Shown: piece after piece, positions 24,370-33,495 of the stretch | How positions within the stretch are numbered: position 1 is the stretch's first letter | Layout of the letters: each line of letters starts with the position of its first letter | Origin: Acetoanaerobium sticklandii | GTDB taxonomy: Bacteria; Bacillota; Clostridia; Peptostreptococcales; Filifactoraceae | Length of the DNA stretch: 64,000 nucleotides | Assembly: GCF_000196455.1 (NCBI RefSeq) | Contig: NC_014614.1 | Coordinates: forward strand, 2,437,001-2,501,000 | Reading direction: 5' to 3' | Notes under the pieces: model-generated | What the model was told of the DNA's origin: nothing | What the model saw: the letters and a program-made list of their open reading frames with translations, nothing else | The model's database searches: none | Position numbers and translations under genes: made by a program

Positions 24370-25683
24370 TTACAAAAGTTCTATGTTTTCTCGCTTGTCT
24401 ATCATCTTCATAGCATTTTTAGTATCAAAGATTGCTTTCGCATGTTTTTGAACAAAGCTGTAGTCTACATTAGTATGAGCTGTTGTAACAATAACCAAAT
24501 CTGAGCTTTCAATTAATTCAGCAGTGAGACTAGTCTCTCCTTTTTTCATTACCCCATGCTCTTTATATTCTAAAACAAAAGGATCGTAAAAAGAAATTGT
24601 AGCTCCTTCTTTTTCAAGCTCTTCTATTACTCTAATTGCTGGACTTTCTCTGTAATCATCTATATCTTGCTTGTATGCTACCCCTAAGATTAGAATCTTA
24701 GAACCATTCATAGCCTTTTTAAATCTATTTAAAATTTTACTTGCTCTTTCCGCGCAGTATTCTGGCATCCTATCATTTACCATCATAGAAGCTTCAATCA
24801 TAGAAGTATGAAATCCATATTCTCTAGCTTTCCATGATAAATAGTAAGGGTCAAGTGGTATGCAGTGACCACCAAGACCTGGGCCAGGATAAAAAGCTTG
24901 AAATCCATATGGTTTAGATTTTGCTGCATCAATCACTTCCCAAAAATTGATATTCATTTTATGGCAAAGCATGGCTAGCTCATTCACAAGTCCTATGTTA
25001 ACATTTCTATATGTGTTTTCTAGAATTTTTTCCATCTCAGCTACTGCTGGTGAGGATACTACATGAACTTCACTCTCTAAAACTGATCTATACATAGCTG
25101 CAATAACCTCAGCTGCATCTTTGCCTATAGCTCCCACTACTTTAGGTGTATTTTTAGTTTTGTATATTAAATTCCCAGGATCAACACGTTCAGGAGAAAA
25201 ACCCAAATAAAAGTCTTCTCCACATTTGAGTCCAGAACCAGTTTCTAATATAGGTTTAAGGATTTCTTCTGTCGTACCCGGATATGTAGTAGATTCAAGC
25301 ACCACAATACTACCTTTTTTTAGATATTTTGCAATTTCTTTAGTTGATGACTCAACATAACTAATGTCTGGTTGCTGATGAGAGTCTAACGGCGTTGGAA
25401 CACATATTGCAATAAAATCAACATCGTTAATAAAAGAAAAATCTGATGTTGCAGACAGGTATTTAGATTGAACTATACTCTGTAAATCTTCATTAACAAC
25501 GTCTCCAATATAATTTTTCCCTGCATTTACCATGTCTACTTTTTCTTTTTGTATATCAAATCCTATAGTCTTAAATCCAGCCTTGGCTTTTTCAACAGCA
25601 AGCGGAAGTCCAACATATCCTAAACCAACAACACCAACTTTTATTGTTCTTTGATTTATTTTCGATATCAATTTTTCTTTCAT
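24370..25683 (-). CDS. UDP-N-acetylglucosamine 6-dehydrogenase (WbpA-type)
   Basis: A 437-residue UDP-sugar dehydrogenase. The NAD site is GVVGLGYVGLPLAVEKAKAG near residues 16-35, and the catalytic Cys is in GPGLGGHCIPLDPYY near 255-270. It makes the uronic acid that starts the Wbp pathway: UDP-GlcNAc to UDP-GlcNAc-uronate. I use the ATG at 25683, because GGAGG lies six bases upstream; it shares one base with the stop of the preceding gene. Its product could also feed the decarboxylase-like SDR at 29089-30054. Confidence 0.92.
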   Translation of the reverse strand: MKEKLISKINQRTIKVGVVGLGYVGLPLAVEKAKAGFKTIGFDIQKEKVDMVNAGKNYIGDVVNEDLQSIVQSKYLSATSDFSFINDVDFIAICVPTPLDSHQQPDISYVESSTKEIAKYLKKGSIVVLESTTYPGTTEEILKPILETGSGLKCGEDFYLGFSPERVDPGNLIYKTKNTPKVVGAIGKDAAEVIAAMYRSVLESEVHVVSSPAVAEMEKILENTYRNVNIGLVNELAMLCHKMNINFWEVIDAAKSKPYGFQAFYPGPGLGGHCIPLDPYYLSWKAREYGFHTSMIEASMMVNDRMPEYCAERASKILNRFKKAMNGSKILILGVAYKQDIDDYRESPAIRVIEELEKEGATISFYDPFVLEYKEHGVMKKGETSLTAELIESSDLVIVTTAHTNVDYSFVQKHAKAIFDTKNAMKMIDKRENIELL

Positions 25684-26609
25684 CACTTTCCTCCGTTCTT
25701 ACCTTTTAACGGTCTCCCAGGGTTACCTATTATTGTAGTATTATGCTCTACATTTTTTAAAACTACACTTCCCATCCCGATGGTACAATTATCTCCAATA
25801 TTTACTCCATCTTTTATACAAACATTAGGCGAAATCCATGAATTCTTTCCTATAAATACACTTCCACTTATCTCTGAATTAGCAATTATAAGACTCCCTT
25901 TTGAAATATGTACATTATGTGCTATAAAACACGAGTCATCTATTTTAACATAATCTTCTATAACAGTTGGTTCTATTGTTCCTTGAGCAATAACGCTACA
26001 TGAGCCCACTTCTACGTTATTTCCTATCAAAACTCCTCCTACATGAGGAATTTTATAAGTGTCTCCAGTTTCATCTCTTTCTACACCAAACCCATCAGCA
26101 CCAATAACACAATTCTCTTTTATAATACAATAGTCTCCAATATTAACGTTTCCTCTAATTTTTGCTCCCGATTTTATTAAACAATTTTTCCCAATTTTTA
26201 CAGTCGAATCTATCAAACAAAATGGTTCAATTATTGTATTCTCACCAATACTTTCAGAAAAATAATAAGAGTTGTTATGACATGATTTAATCTCTGTTTT
26301 AGCATTTCTATTCAAAATATAACCTAAAATCTTAGCATATTCTTTTCTTGGTCTATCAACATATAATAGATGATTATTCCCAAAAGTAGTATCTAAATAT
26401 TTATTGTTTAATATTATTATCGAGTTCTCGACTTTACCTAATCTATATAAATCTTCTTCAGATAATTTATCTACAAAAATAAGTGTTGAATTCATTGCCT
26501 TATTAACAGATGATACGGAATAAACAGTAGTGTCAAAAAAAATCTGTTTATCATATTCATTGAACTTTAATAGTTCTTTACTATTAAACTCGAATTGATT
26601 CTTATACAT
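25683..26609 (-). CDS. LpxD-like hexapeptide acyltransferase
   Basis: A 308-residue protein with an N-terminal alpha/beta domain (1 to about 100) and a long left-handed beta-helix of hexapeptide repeats (about 115-300). The segment GADGFGVERDETGDTYKIPHVGGVLIG is arranged as in LpxD N-acyltransferases, including the GADGFG turn and a His-Val-Gly that may carry the catalytic His. Lipid A is not expected here, so the substrate is probably a UDP-amino sugar of the glycan island. It overlaps the deacetylase-like gene by 8 bases. The surrounding DNA is noticeably more AT-rich than that of the wbpA-E genes. Confidence 0.8.
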   Translation of the reverse strand: MYKNQFEFNSKELLKFNEYDKQIFFDTTVYSVSSVNKAMNSTLIFVDKLSEEDLYRLGKVENSIIILNNKYLDTTFGNNHLLYVDRPRKEYAKILGYILNRNAKTEIKSCHNNSYYFSESIGENTIIEPFCLIDSTVKIGKNCLIKSGAKIRGNVNIGDYCIIKENCVIGADGFGVERDETGDTYKIPHVGGVLIGNNVEVGSCSVIAQGTIEPTVIEDYVKIDDSCFIAHNVHISKGSLIIANSEISGSVFIGKNSWISPNVCIKDGVNIGDNCTIGMGSVVLKNVEHNTTIIGNPGRPLKGKNGGK

Positions 26610-27366
26610 ATATCTCCTTTTTACTTTTAATAATATTTGTTAGGCTTGTAATTCTCAAACCTTCTAAATAATTGCTGTTCACTTCCATAATTTGATCTAT
26701 CTCGTCAATTTTGTTACATATGATATCTAAAAATGATGAATAATAACTTTCTCCACTATCCGAGAAATGAATAGGATGTAATACCATTTGTAAAACATTT
26801 GTGTCTCCATTTTTTATAAATTTGTTTATGTTCTTATTTCTAAAAGATTTACAAGAATCAGATATGTAATTTTCTTCAGAAAAAAAACGCTTATCGTATG
26901 CATTATTATAATTCATAAAAATGGGATATTTGTTATGTACCGATGGATTATGTAAGCTTATAGATTCTATTTTTTTGCCTATAATATCTTCAATAATTTT
27001 TGTTTCATTTAATACATGCATATATAATTGTTCATCTGAAACATCTCCATAAATAGTAGGATCAAAATGCAACCCTATCTCAAATCCATCTTTATCCATC
27101 TTTTTTATAAGCTGTCTATTTTTTTTTGAATTAATATTATATAAATCAGATGTAGATAAAATAAAATAAGTTGAAGAAATACCCATTTCACTTTCTATGG
27201 ATGCCATTTTATATGCACAATGTAAATCAATATCAACATCATGTCTTAATATATACCCATTTTGCGGGTTTGATTCAGCATGAGATTTGAATGTATTTAT
27301 TTTTGAAATTTTCATCATTTTAAAAATAAGAAGAATGTAGTCTTTATATGTAAAATTAAAATCCAA
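26602..27366 (-). CDS. NodB-like polysaccharide deacetylase domain protein, no signal peptide
   Basis: A 254-residue protein with a metal-binding RHDVDIDLHCAYKMASIE segment near residues 41-58 and FEIGLHFDPTIYGD near 96-109, as in carbohydrate esterase family 4-like proteins. No signal peptide or membrane anchor is seen, so it would act in the cytosol, perhaps on a nucleotide sugar or lipid-linked glycan. The start is TTG (27364-27366) after GAGGTGATAC. It lies between two acyltransferases, suggesting trimming or replacement of N-acyl groups. The substrate is unknown. Confidence 0.75.
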   Translation of the reverse strand: MDFNFTYKDYILLIFKMMKISKINTFKSHAESNPQNGYILRHDVDIDLHCAYKMASIESEMGISSTYFILSTSDLYNINSKKNRQLIKKMDKDGFEIGLHFDPTIYGDVSDEQLYMHVLNETKIIEDIIGKKIESISLHNPSVHNKYPIFMNYNNAYDKRFFSEENYISDSCKSFRNKNINKFIKNGDTNVLQMVLHPIHFSDSGESYYSSFLDIICNKIDEIDQIMEVNSNYLEGLRITSLTNIIKSKKEIYV

Positions 27367-27411
27367 AGTATCACCTCTTTAAATATTTCAAATAATAGTA
27401 CCTTTATTCAC

Positions 27412-27960
27412 TTACTCAAAATAATCAATTGTTATTTTGCCATCAGAATCAAAAATAACTTTGCCCACTATTTTAGCTGGTGTTCCGTAAGCTACTGAAA
27501 AATCAGGAATATCTTTATTTACTAAACTATTAGCTCCAATAACACAGTAACTTCCAACATTAACATTCTTTGTTATTATTGCCATACCTCCAATGTAAGT
27601 ATTGTTACCAATAATTACATCTCCAGATGCTATTGGCAACCCTCCAGATGACAAGACATAATCAACCGTATCATGAGTAACAATATGGACTCCAGAAGAA
27701 ATATGGCAGAAATCTCCTATTTTTAGCTTGGCATGTGCAGCATCAATTAAAGTAAACGGTCCTATCCACACATTTTTGCCTATCTCTACATCTCCCATTA
27801 TCACGCTAGAATCATATATACTAGTTTTTTCTCCACAGCCCAAAAATTTAGCTTTGTCCCATCTATCATATAACAACTCATTTGTTGGTAAAACTCTATT
27901 GTAGTTATTTTTCATATCTCTTCGAGATGTGTTTATATATTCGAATAGCTCCTTATACAT
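27412..27960 (-). CDS. Hexapeptide-repeat sugar O/N-acetyltransferase
   Basis: A 182-residue left-handed beta-helix transferase with a helical N-terminus (1 to about 40), repeats such as IMGDVEIGKNVWIGPFTLID and GNNTYIGGMAIITKNVNVG, and the usual exit SVAYGTPAKIVGKV. The ATG at 27960 follows AGGGGTGATTATA. It sits directly downstream of an aminotransferase gene, an arrangement typical for N-acetylation of the amino group just made. Confidence 0.82.
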   Translation of the reverse strand: MYKELFEYINTSRRDMKNNYNRVLPTNELLYDRWDKAKFLGCGEKTSIYDSSVIMGDVEIGKNVWIGPFTLIDAAHAKLKIGDFCHISSGVHIVTHDTVDYVLSSGGLPIASGDVIIGNNTYIGGMAIITKNVNVGSYCVIGANSLVNKDIPDFSVAYGTPAKIVGKVIFDSDGKITIDYFE

Positions 27961-27991
27961 TATAATCACCCCTGTTCAATTTAAACTCATT

Positions 27992-29092
27992 TTATGTAAG
28001 TATTTCACATAAAGAATTTACAATAAAATTAATATCATCTTCATTTAAATTCGGATGTAACGGAAGCGCTAATCCTTGATTGAATGAATAAACCGAGTTA
28101 TTGAATGTATTGCTATCCAAGTTATATTTACCTTTATAGTATGGTTGCATATGAACAGAATTTGCTCCAAAATTCGTTTCAATACCTTTTTGTTTTAGTT
28201 TCATTATTACTTCATCTCTAATATATTTCTTATCAATTAATATATGATAAGTTTGCCATACATGTTTTCCATAATCCATTTCTTTAGGTAAGATTATCTT
28301 CGTATTATTTTTCAATAACTTATAATATAAATCTGCAATAGTTTTTCTTGATTTATTTATAGATTCTAGCTTAGCCATTTGAGCTACCCCAATAGCCCCT
28401 TGAATATTAGTAAGTCTGTAATTCAATCCTGGCATAACAAAATTTGCTTTCCCATTTATACTTTTTATACCATGATTTCTAAGTATTCTGATTTTTTCTG
28501 CATACTCATCATTATTAGTGACTAACAATCCTCCTTCACCAGTAGTTATTGCTTTCCTAGGATGCAAACTAAAGCAACCTATTTCTCCTATAGTCCCTAC
28601 TTTATAAGATTTATATTCTGACCCAAACGCACATGCTGCATCCTCTATAACTTTTAAATTATAGTGATTTGCTAATTCTAATATTTTATTCATATCCGAT
28701 GATTGTCCAAATTCTTGAACTGGCATAATAGCTTTTGTTCTAGATGAAATTTTTTCTTCAATTTTTTTTGTATCAATGCAAAAGCTATCCAAATCAGTAT
28801 CTACAAATACAGGTGTCGCTCCTAATATTTCAACTACATTTGCAGTTGCTGGAAAAGTAAAATCTGGAATAATCACTTCATCTCCCGCTTTTATATCTAA
28901 TGCAAGTAATGCTAAATGAAGTGCCGCGGTTCCACTACTTACAGCAACAACATGCTTAGCCTTTAAATAATTTTTAACTAAATTTTCAAACTCATCAACT
29001 TTAGCTCCCTGTACTAAATATCCAGAATCTAAAACTTCCTTAATCTGTTCAAATTCTTCTAATCCAACATCAGGCATCGAAAGTTTAATCAT
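27992..29092 (-). CDS. DegT-family nucleotide-sugar 4-aminotransferase
   Basis: A 366-residue PLP aminotransferase. The cofactor Lys is in FSLHPRKAITTGEGG, VSSGTAALHLALL binds the phosphate, and VIEDAACAFGS holds the Asp that contacts the pyridine nitrogen. It resembles PglE/PseC/ArnB-type enzymes, which aminate 4-keto sugars. Its start overlaps the stop of the SDR gene by 4 bases, so the SDR product is the likely substrate. It is a second DegT enzyme besides the WbpE-type one at 21574-22707. Confidence 0.87.
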   Translation of the reverse strand: MIKLSMPDVGLEEFEQIKEVLDSGYLVQGAKVDEFENLVKNYLKAKHVVAVSSGTAALHLALLALDIKAGDEVIIPDFTFPATANVVEILGATPVFVDTDLDSFCIDTKKIEEKISSRTKAIMPVQEFGQSSDMNKILELANHYNLKVIEDAACAFGSEYKSYKVGTIGEIGCFSLHPRKAITTGEGGLLVTNNDEYAEKIRILRNHGIKSINGKANFVMPGLNYRLTNIQGAIGVAQMAKLESINKSRKTIADLYYKLLKNNTKIILPKEMDYGKHVWQTYHILIDKKYIRDEVIMKLKQKGIETNFGANSVHMQPYYKGKYNLDSNTFNNSVYSFNQGLALPLHPNLNEDDINFIVNSLCEILT

Positions 29093-30054
29093 TTTTTTGC
29101 ACCTCTATACCAATCAATCGTTTTTGTAAGTCCTTCAGTTAAATCATATTTTGGACTAAACCCTAATAATTCTTTTGCTTTTTCTATGCTTGGTATTCTT
29201 AGCTCAACATCCACATAATTTTTACTCACATATTTTATTTCGGAATTAGAATTAGAGATTCTTTTTATAGTTTCTGCAAGCATAGCTATAGTAACAGTAG
29301 CTCTTGGATTTCCAATATTGAATGATTGTCCTATTGCTTCTTCTTTCTCTAAGCAAAGCATAATTCCTTGGATAAAATCTTCAACATAACACCATGAACG
29401 AATTTGGTCACCATCTCCATGTATTTGCATTTGTTCATCAGCTATCGCCCTCACAACAAATTGATGTATCGCACCCTCTCCAACTTGGCCAGGGCCGTAA
29501 ATATTAAATGGTCTTACTGTAACCACTGGCATTCCATATTCTTTATAATAGCTGTGAGACAAATGTTCGGCCGCAAGCTTTGATACAGAATACGTCCATC
29601 TTGCTTCACCAACAGGTGCTAAATTTGTTGTATTCATTTCATTAACCTTATATGCGTAAGATCCGAATACCTCAGATGTAGAAAAATCAATTACTTTCTC
29701 AAGGTTCGTCAAATTATCTTTTAACGATTCTAAAAGATTATATGTGCCAATCATATTTACTTTCATTGTATTAACAGGACTTTTTATAACTGTATCTATC
29801 CCAGCTACCGCAGCTAAATGAATAACAATATGTGGTTGAAACTCCAAAACAATTTTTTTTAAGCTCCCGTAATCTAAAATATCTCCTTGAATCAACTTTA
29901 CATTATTATGGCTTAATAAATTTGTATTTTTTATTGAATTTCTATTCAAATTGTCATACAGTAAAATCTGATTTTTATCACACAATAATCCGCATAGCTT
30001 GCTTCCAATAAAACCAGCTCCGCCAGTCAATAAAATTCTTTTATTTAATATCAT
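29089..30054 (-). CDS. Extended SDR, ArnA/UXS-like nucleotide-sugar decarboxylase or dehydratase
   Basis: A 321-residue NAD-dependent enzyme: GGAGFIG near residues 11-17, the YSVSK catalytic pair, and RPFNIYGPGQ. Two features point to a uronic-acid decarboxylase rather than a 4,6-dehydratase: STSEVFG, matching the Ser-Glu pair of ArnA/UXS (dehydratases have Asp-Glu), and VELRIPSIEKAKELLGF, which lines up with the catalytic Arg region of ArnA. If so it would turn a UDP-uronate into a 4-keto pentose for the coupled aminotransferase. An ordinary epimerase or dehydratase remains possible. Confidence 0.85.
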   Translation of the reverse strand: MILNKRILLTGGAGFIGSKLCGLLCDKNQILLYDNLNRNSIKNTNLLSHNNVKLIQGDILDYGSLKKIVLEFQPHIVIHLAAVAGIDTVIKSPVNTMKVNMIGTYNLLESLKDNLTNLEKVIDFSTSEVFGSYAYKVNEMNTTNLAPVGEARWTYSVSKLAAEHLSHSYYKEYGMPVVTVRPFNIYGPGQVGEGAIHQFVVRAIADEQMQIHGDGDQIRSWCYVEDFIQGIMLCLEKEEAIGQSFNIGNPRATVTIAMLAETIKRISNSNSEIKYVSKNYVDVELRIPSIEKAKELLGFSPKYDLTEGLTKTIDWYRGAKK

Positions 30055-30077
30055 AATATTTCAAACTCCTTTTAAAA

Positions 30078-31457
30078 TTATATTTTTTTATATATATCAA
30101 CCATGTTCTTAGATATTTTATTCATATCGTGATATTTCTCTACATAAAGTCTTCCTTTATGCCCAATCTCTGCTAATATATCTTTATTCTTCAAAATATA
30201 TTCTAAAGTATTCTTTATATTATCAGGGTTTGCAGATATAATAGGCAAGTCATCAGGATATTTTTCTTTCATGAAATCACTAATCCAACTAATAACAGGT
30301 TTTCCCATAGCCATTGATTCAACTGCAAAAACTCCATAAGATCCTGCTAATATTTGATCTATAATTAAATCTGCTTTCATATATATTTTTGTTGCTTCTT
30401 CGTTTGACATCCCTTGAACTAGTTTTAATTCGAAATCAAAGTCAACATTCAACTCACTTAAAGCTTTTATGATATAGTCTGTTCCTTTATGCTCTGGTGA
30501 TGTTGGCGCATGTACTATCATAAATTTACTATTAGTTAAATTATCATCATAAGTATACTCATATTTTTCTAAATCTATTGCTACTTTTGTATAATGAATA
30601 TTATCATGAAATTCTTTTACATATTCGGCTAGCTCATAATCTACTATACAATCAGGGATATATTTTGAAATCAGTTCTACTTTCCTCTTAATCATATCTT
30701 CATTCATATCTTTTACTTTTATATAAGGGTTAAGCTTTACAGCCTTTGAATATAGTCTTACATCAGAACCCCAATATTGCATTACTACTTTCTTTTGTAG
30801 CTCTTTTAGTAAAGGTAAATCTGAATAATCCAAAGTCAAACTTGTCCCAAAATGGAAATGAAATATATCATTTTCATTAATAAATCTAGAGGCTAGTTTC
30901 TTGCTTATATTATTCGCTACATTAACATCGTTTCCTTTATACAAATCAATTTCATAATCTGCTTTATATTTCAAATAAGAAGGATAATAATTTAAAGATT
31001 TTGCACTAAATCCCATATTTGATAATCCTCTAGTTAATGTATTCATTTGATTTGCAATTTCTATGGTTCCATGCAAAATATTACTAGTTGTAACATCACA
31101 TATTTTTTTTTGCATATTCATAAAAGGATTTTCACATTCTAAATTAACATTAAAGAGCCTACTCCAAATATAATATCTTTTTTCCTCTGAAATATCAGTG
31201 AAAATGTTTTTCATAAGATAATTCATATTAAATAATAAATCATAATTATCTGGTTTAATATCCAATCCAGATTTAATAGTTTTTTTTGCTTCTGAATAGT
31301 TTCCTTCCAGTATTTCAATAATACCTAAGAGCGAAAAATATTCGATATCTATTTCGTAATCCTTATAATATTTATCAATTAATATCTTAGCTTGATTTAT
31401 ATCATTTTCTTCAATTGAATTCTTAATACGTAACTTAAAATCATCTTTTTGGTACAT
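30078..31457 (-). CDS. Family 4-like glycosyltransferase with helical N-terminal extension
   Basis: A 459-residue protein. The first 110 residues are helical and TPR-like (LLGIIEILEGNYSEAKKTIK); the rest is a GT-B glycosyltransferase, with the acceptor domain around residues 130-270 and the donor domain around VHAPTSPEHKGTDYIIKAL and GSYGVFAVESMAMGKPVISW, where the Glu contacts the nucleotide sugar. There are no membrane segments. Located beside a TPR-bearing GT2 gene and flagellin, it may extend the flagellin glycan. Confidence 0.85.
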   Translation of the reverse strand: MYQKDDFKLRIKNSIEENDINQAKILIDKYYKDYEIDIEYFSLLGIIEILEGNYSEAKKTIKSGLDIKPDNYDLLFNMNYLMKNIFTDISEEKRYYIWSRLFNVNLECENPFMNMQKKICDVTTSNILHGTIEIANQMNTLTRGLSNMGFSAKSLNYYPSYLKYKADYEIDLYKGNDVNVANNISKKLASRFINENDIFHFHFGTSLTLDYSDLPLLKELQKKVVMQYWGSDVRLYSKAVKLNPYIKVKDMNEDMIKRKVELISKYIPDCIVDYELAEYVKEFHDNIHYTKVAIDLEKYEYTYDDNLTNSKFMIVHAPTSPEHKGTDYIIKALSELNVDFDFELKLVQGMSNEEATKIYMKADLIIDQILAGSYGVFAVESMAMGKPVISWISDFMKEKYPDDLPIISANPDNIKNTLEYILKNKDILAEIGHKGRLYVEKYHDMNKISKNMVDIYKKI

Positions 31458-31485
31458 AATAAATATCCTTCCATTAGATAAAATA

Positions 31486-33414
31486 TTAATTAATAAATTC
31501 CTTTTTTAAGAAAGTTGCTAAAAAATCAGCTAGTTCTGGATATGCTTCTGCAGCTAATTTATAGTATTTTAAAGCTGCTGTAGTATTTGCATTATTAAGA
31601 TTTTCGTAATACAAATTCATAAGGATTAGAAATTTTGATTCAACATCTGCAATATACTCATACTTCAAACTCATTCCTTTAGTTATATATAATTTATTAA
31701 TAACGCTCAATCCAACTTGAATATATTTATCAAATACAAAAACATTACTACTAATTGCAGTCTCAATACCAGTATTTTTGTATTCAGATGCCATTCTAAG
31801 AATAATCCCTTCTAACAAGTTTTTCAGAGCAACTTCATTTTTAAATGAAGGCTGATTTGCATCTATATTTTTTATCCAATCAAAGACTTTCAAATATACC
31901 TCACTATACTTATTATTGTAAAAATAGTTAAGATAATAAAAAGTGGTTGAGCGATTAAATTTATTAAAAAAGCTTAGATTCAAAGTCATATTTTCGCATA
32001 TAAAAGACATCACTTCTGCGTAATATAAGTTAGTAGTATTTTTTTTCATATTTGCAAAAATTTTATTTGCAATTATTAATTTATCTTCCGTATTTATATT
32101 GATATCCACTGAAAATCTACAAAATTGTGAATAATCTTCATTTATATCAGTGAATAAACTCCTAATTTGTTTTTTCTTATTCGGTTTGTAATTATCGATT
32201 TTTTCTTCAATTTTTTCAAACAATATCAATTTTAAATCTAAATCTTCTATTTTATAATACAAATCCTTCAATTTATTATATTGATTAGTCTCTATATATA
32301 TATCTATAAATACGTTAATATTTTTAGAATCAATTTTATTCTCATTTAGATACTTCAAAGCGTTTCGATGCTCATTTCTATTAATATAATATTTTACTAG
32401 AAAAAATTTAATCTTATTAACCGTTGCCCTATCAGTTCTGTATATAGCTATACTATCATCTTTGGATATCGGCAAGGTATCAAATCTTTTTACTAAATCT
32501 ATAAATATTTCTGCATATTTTTTTGCAATATCTAAATTTCCTAATTTTTCATATGAAAATAACAAATAAAAATATCCATCTATATAATCTTCTCTTAATT
32601 TTATAGATTTTTCTGAAACATCTAAGACTTCATTATATTTTTTCAATACTAAACAATTTGATAAGTGGACACTAAATATAGCAAATCCTTCTATCTGTTG
32701 TTTTTTAGTACATTTCATTATAAGTTCATATGCTTTTTTCGATATTTCATAAGAATCCTCTGTATCTCCGTGCATGTTATAAGATGTAGCAAGTTGAAAT
32801 AAGTAATACATATCATCTGGTTTCTTTTTTAATTCTTTAATTAGCAACTGAGTGGTTCTATTAAATTTTTCATCCATAATTTTTTTATCTAATACTATGT
32901 ATCCATAGTGACCTAATATTATATCTAAATATGCTACAGGTTGTTTATATATTGGTTGATTATGAACTGTCCCTTCATATTTAAAGCTTCCATCATTATA
33001 AAAAAATCTAGGAGTTATAATCATAGAATATGCATCTAAATTCTTTATGTTAACATAATTTTTCTCTCTAACAAAATATGTCTTGATAGACTCATTAATT
33101 TTATTATCTAAAAAATCATTAAATACTTCTATATTTTCTACAGTTTCGTCAGCATCTATAATAAATATCCATTCTCCAGTGGCATACGATAAAGTAACGT
33201 TTCTCATTCCTGAAAAATCATGAAACCATTCTTTAAAATAAACTTTATTTGTATATTGCTCTGCAATAGCTCTAGTATCATCTATTGAACCTGTATCAAC
33301 AATGATAAGCTCAACATCATCTCTTTTTACGACTTCTTTGATAGAGTCCAAACAACGTTTTAAATGTAATTCTTCATTTTTTACCATCATACAAATACTA
33401 AGCTTATATTTCAT
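31486..33414 (-). CDS. Family 2 glycosyltransferase with long TPR-like tail
   Basis: A 642-residue protein. The N-terminal GT-A domain (1 to about 240) has SICMMVKNEELHLKRCLDSI, IIVDTGSIDDT and the metal-binding IIDADET. The following 400 residues are helical and repeat-like, very rich in Lys, Asn, Ile and Tyr. Enzymes with this layout often transfer sugar to proteins, the TPR part holding the acceptor. It is the first gene after flagellin (terminator in between), so flagellin is the likely acceptor. No convincing promoter is seen in the short gap, so readthrough from flagellin may drive the island. Confidence 0.87.
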   Translation of the reverse strand: MKYKLSICMMVKNEELHLKRCLDSIKEVVKRDDVELIIVDTGSIDDTRAIAEQYTNKVYFKEWFHDFSGMRNVTLSYATGEWIFIIDADETVENIEVFNDFLDNKINESIKTYFVREKNYVNIKNLDAYSMIITPRFFYNDGSFKYEGTVHNQPIYKQPVAYLDIILGHYGYIVLDKKIMDEKFNRTTQLLIKELKKKPDDMYYLFQLATSYNMHGDTEDSYEISKKAYELIMKCTKKQQIEGFAIFSVHLSNCLVLKKYNEVLDVSEKSIKLREDYIDGYFYLLFSYEKLGNLDIAKKYAEIFIDLVKRFDTLPISKDDSIAIYRTDRATVNKIKFFLVKYYINRNEHRNALKYLNENKIDSKNINVFIDIYIETNQYNKLKDLYYKIEDLDLKLILFEKIEEKIDNYKPNKKKQIRSLFTDINEDYSQFCRFSVDININTEDKLIIANKIFANMKKNTTNLYYAEVMSFICENMTLNLSFFNKFNRSTTFYYLNYFYNNKYSEVYLKVFDWIKNIDANQPSFKNEVALKNLLEGIILRMASEYKNTGIETAISSNVFVFDKYIQVGLSVINKLYITKGMSLKYEYIADVESKFLILMNLYYENLNNANTTAALKYYKLAAEAYPELADFLATFLKKEFIN

Positions 33415-33448
33415 ATAGCGCTCACCTACTTTATATTTTTATCCAACA

Positions 33449-33478
33449 TAAAAAAAATCGGCATTTCTGCCGATTTTC
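33449..33478 (-). terminator. Strong terminator after flagellin
   Basis: The minus strand has AAATCGGCA, loop GAAA, TGCCGATTT and a run of T. It lies between the flagellin stop and the GT2 start and would insulate the abundant flagellin message from the glycan genes. Confidence 0.92.
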
Positions 33479-33495
33479 TTTATAGGATATAATAA

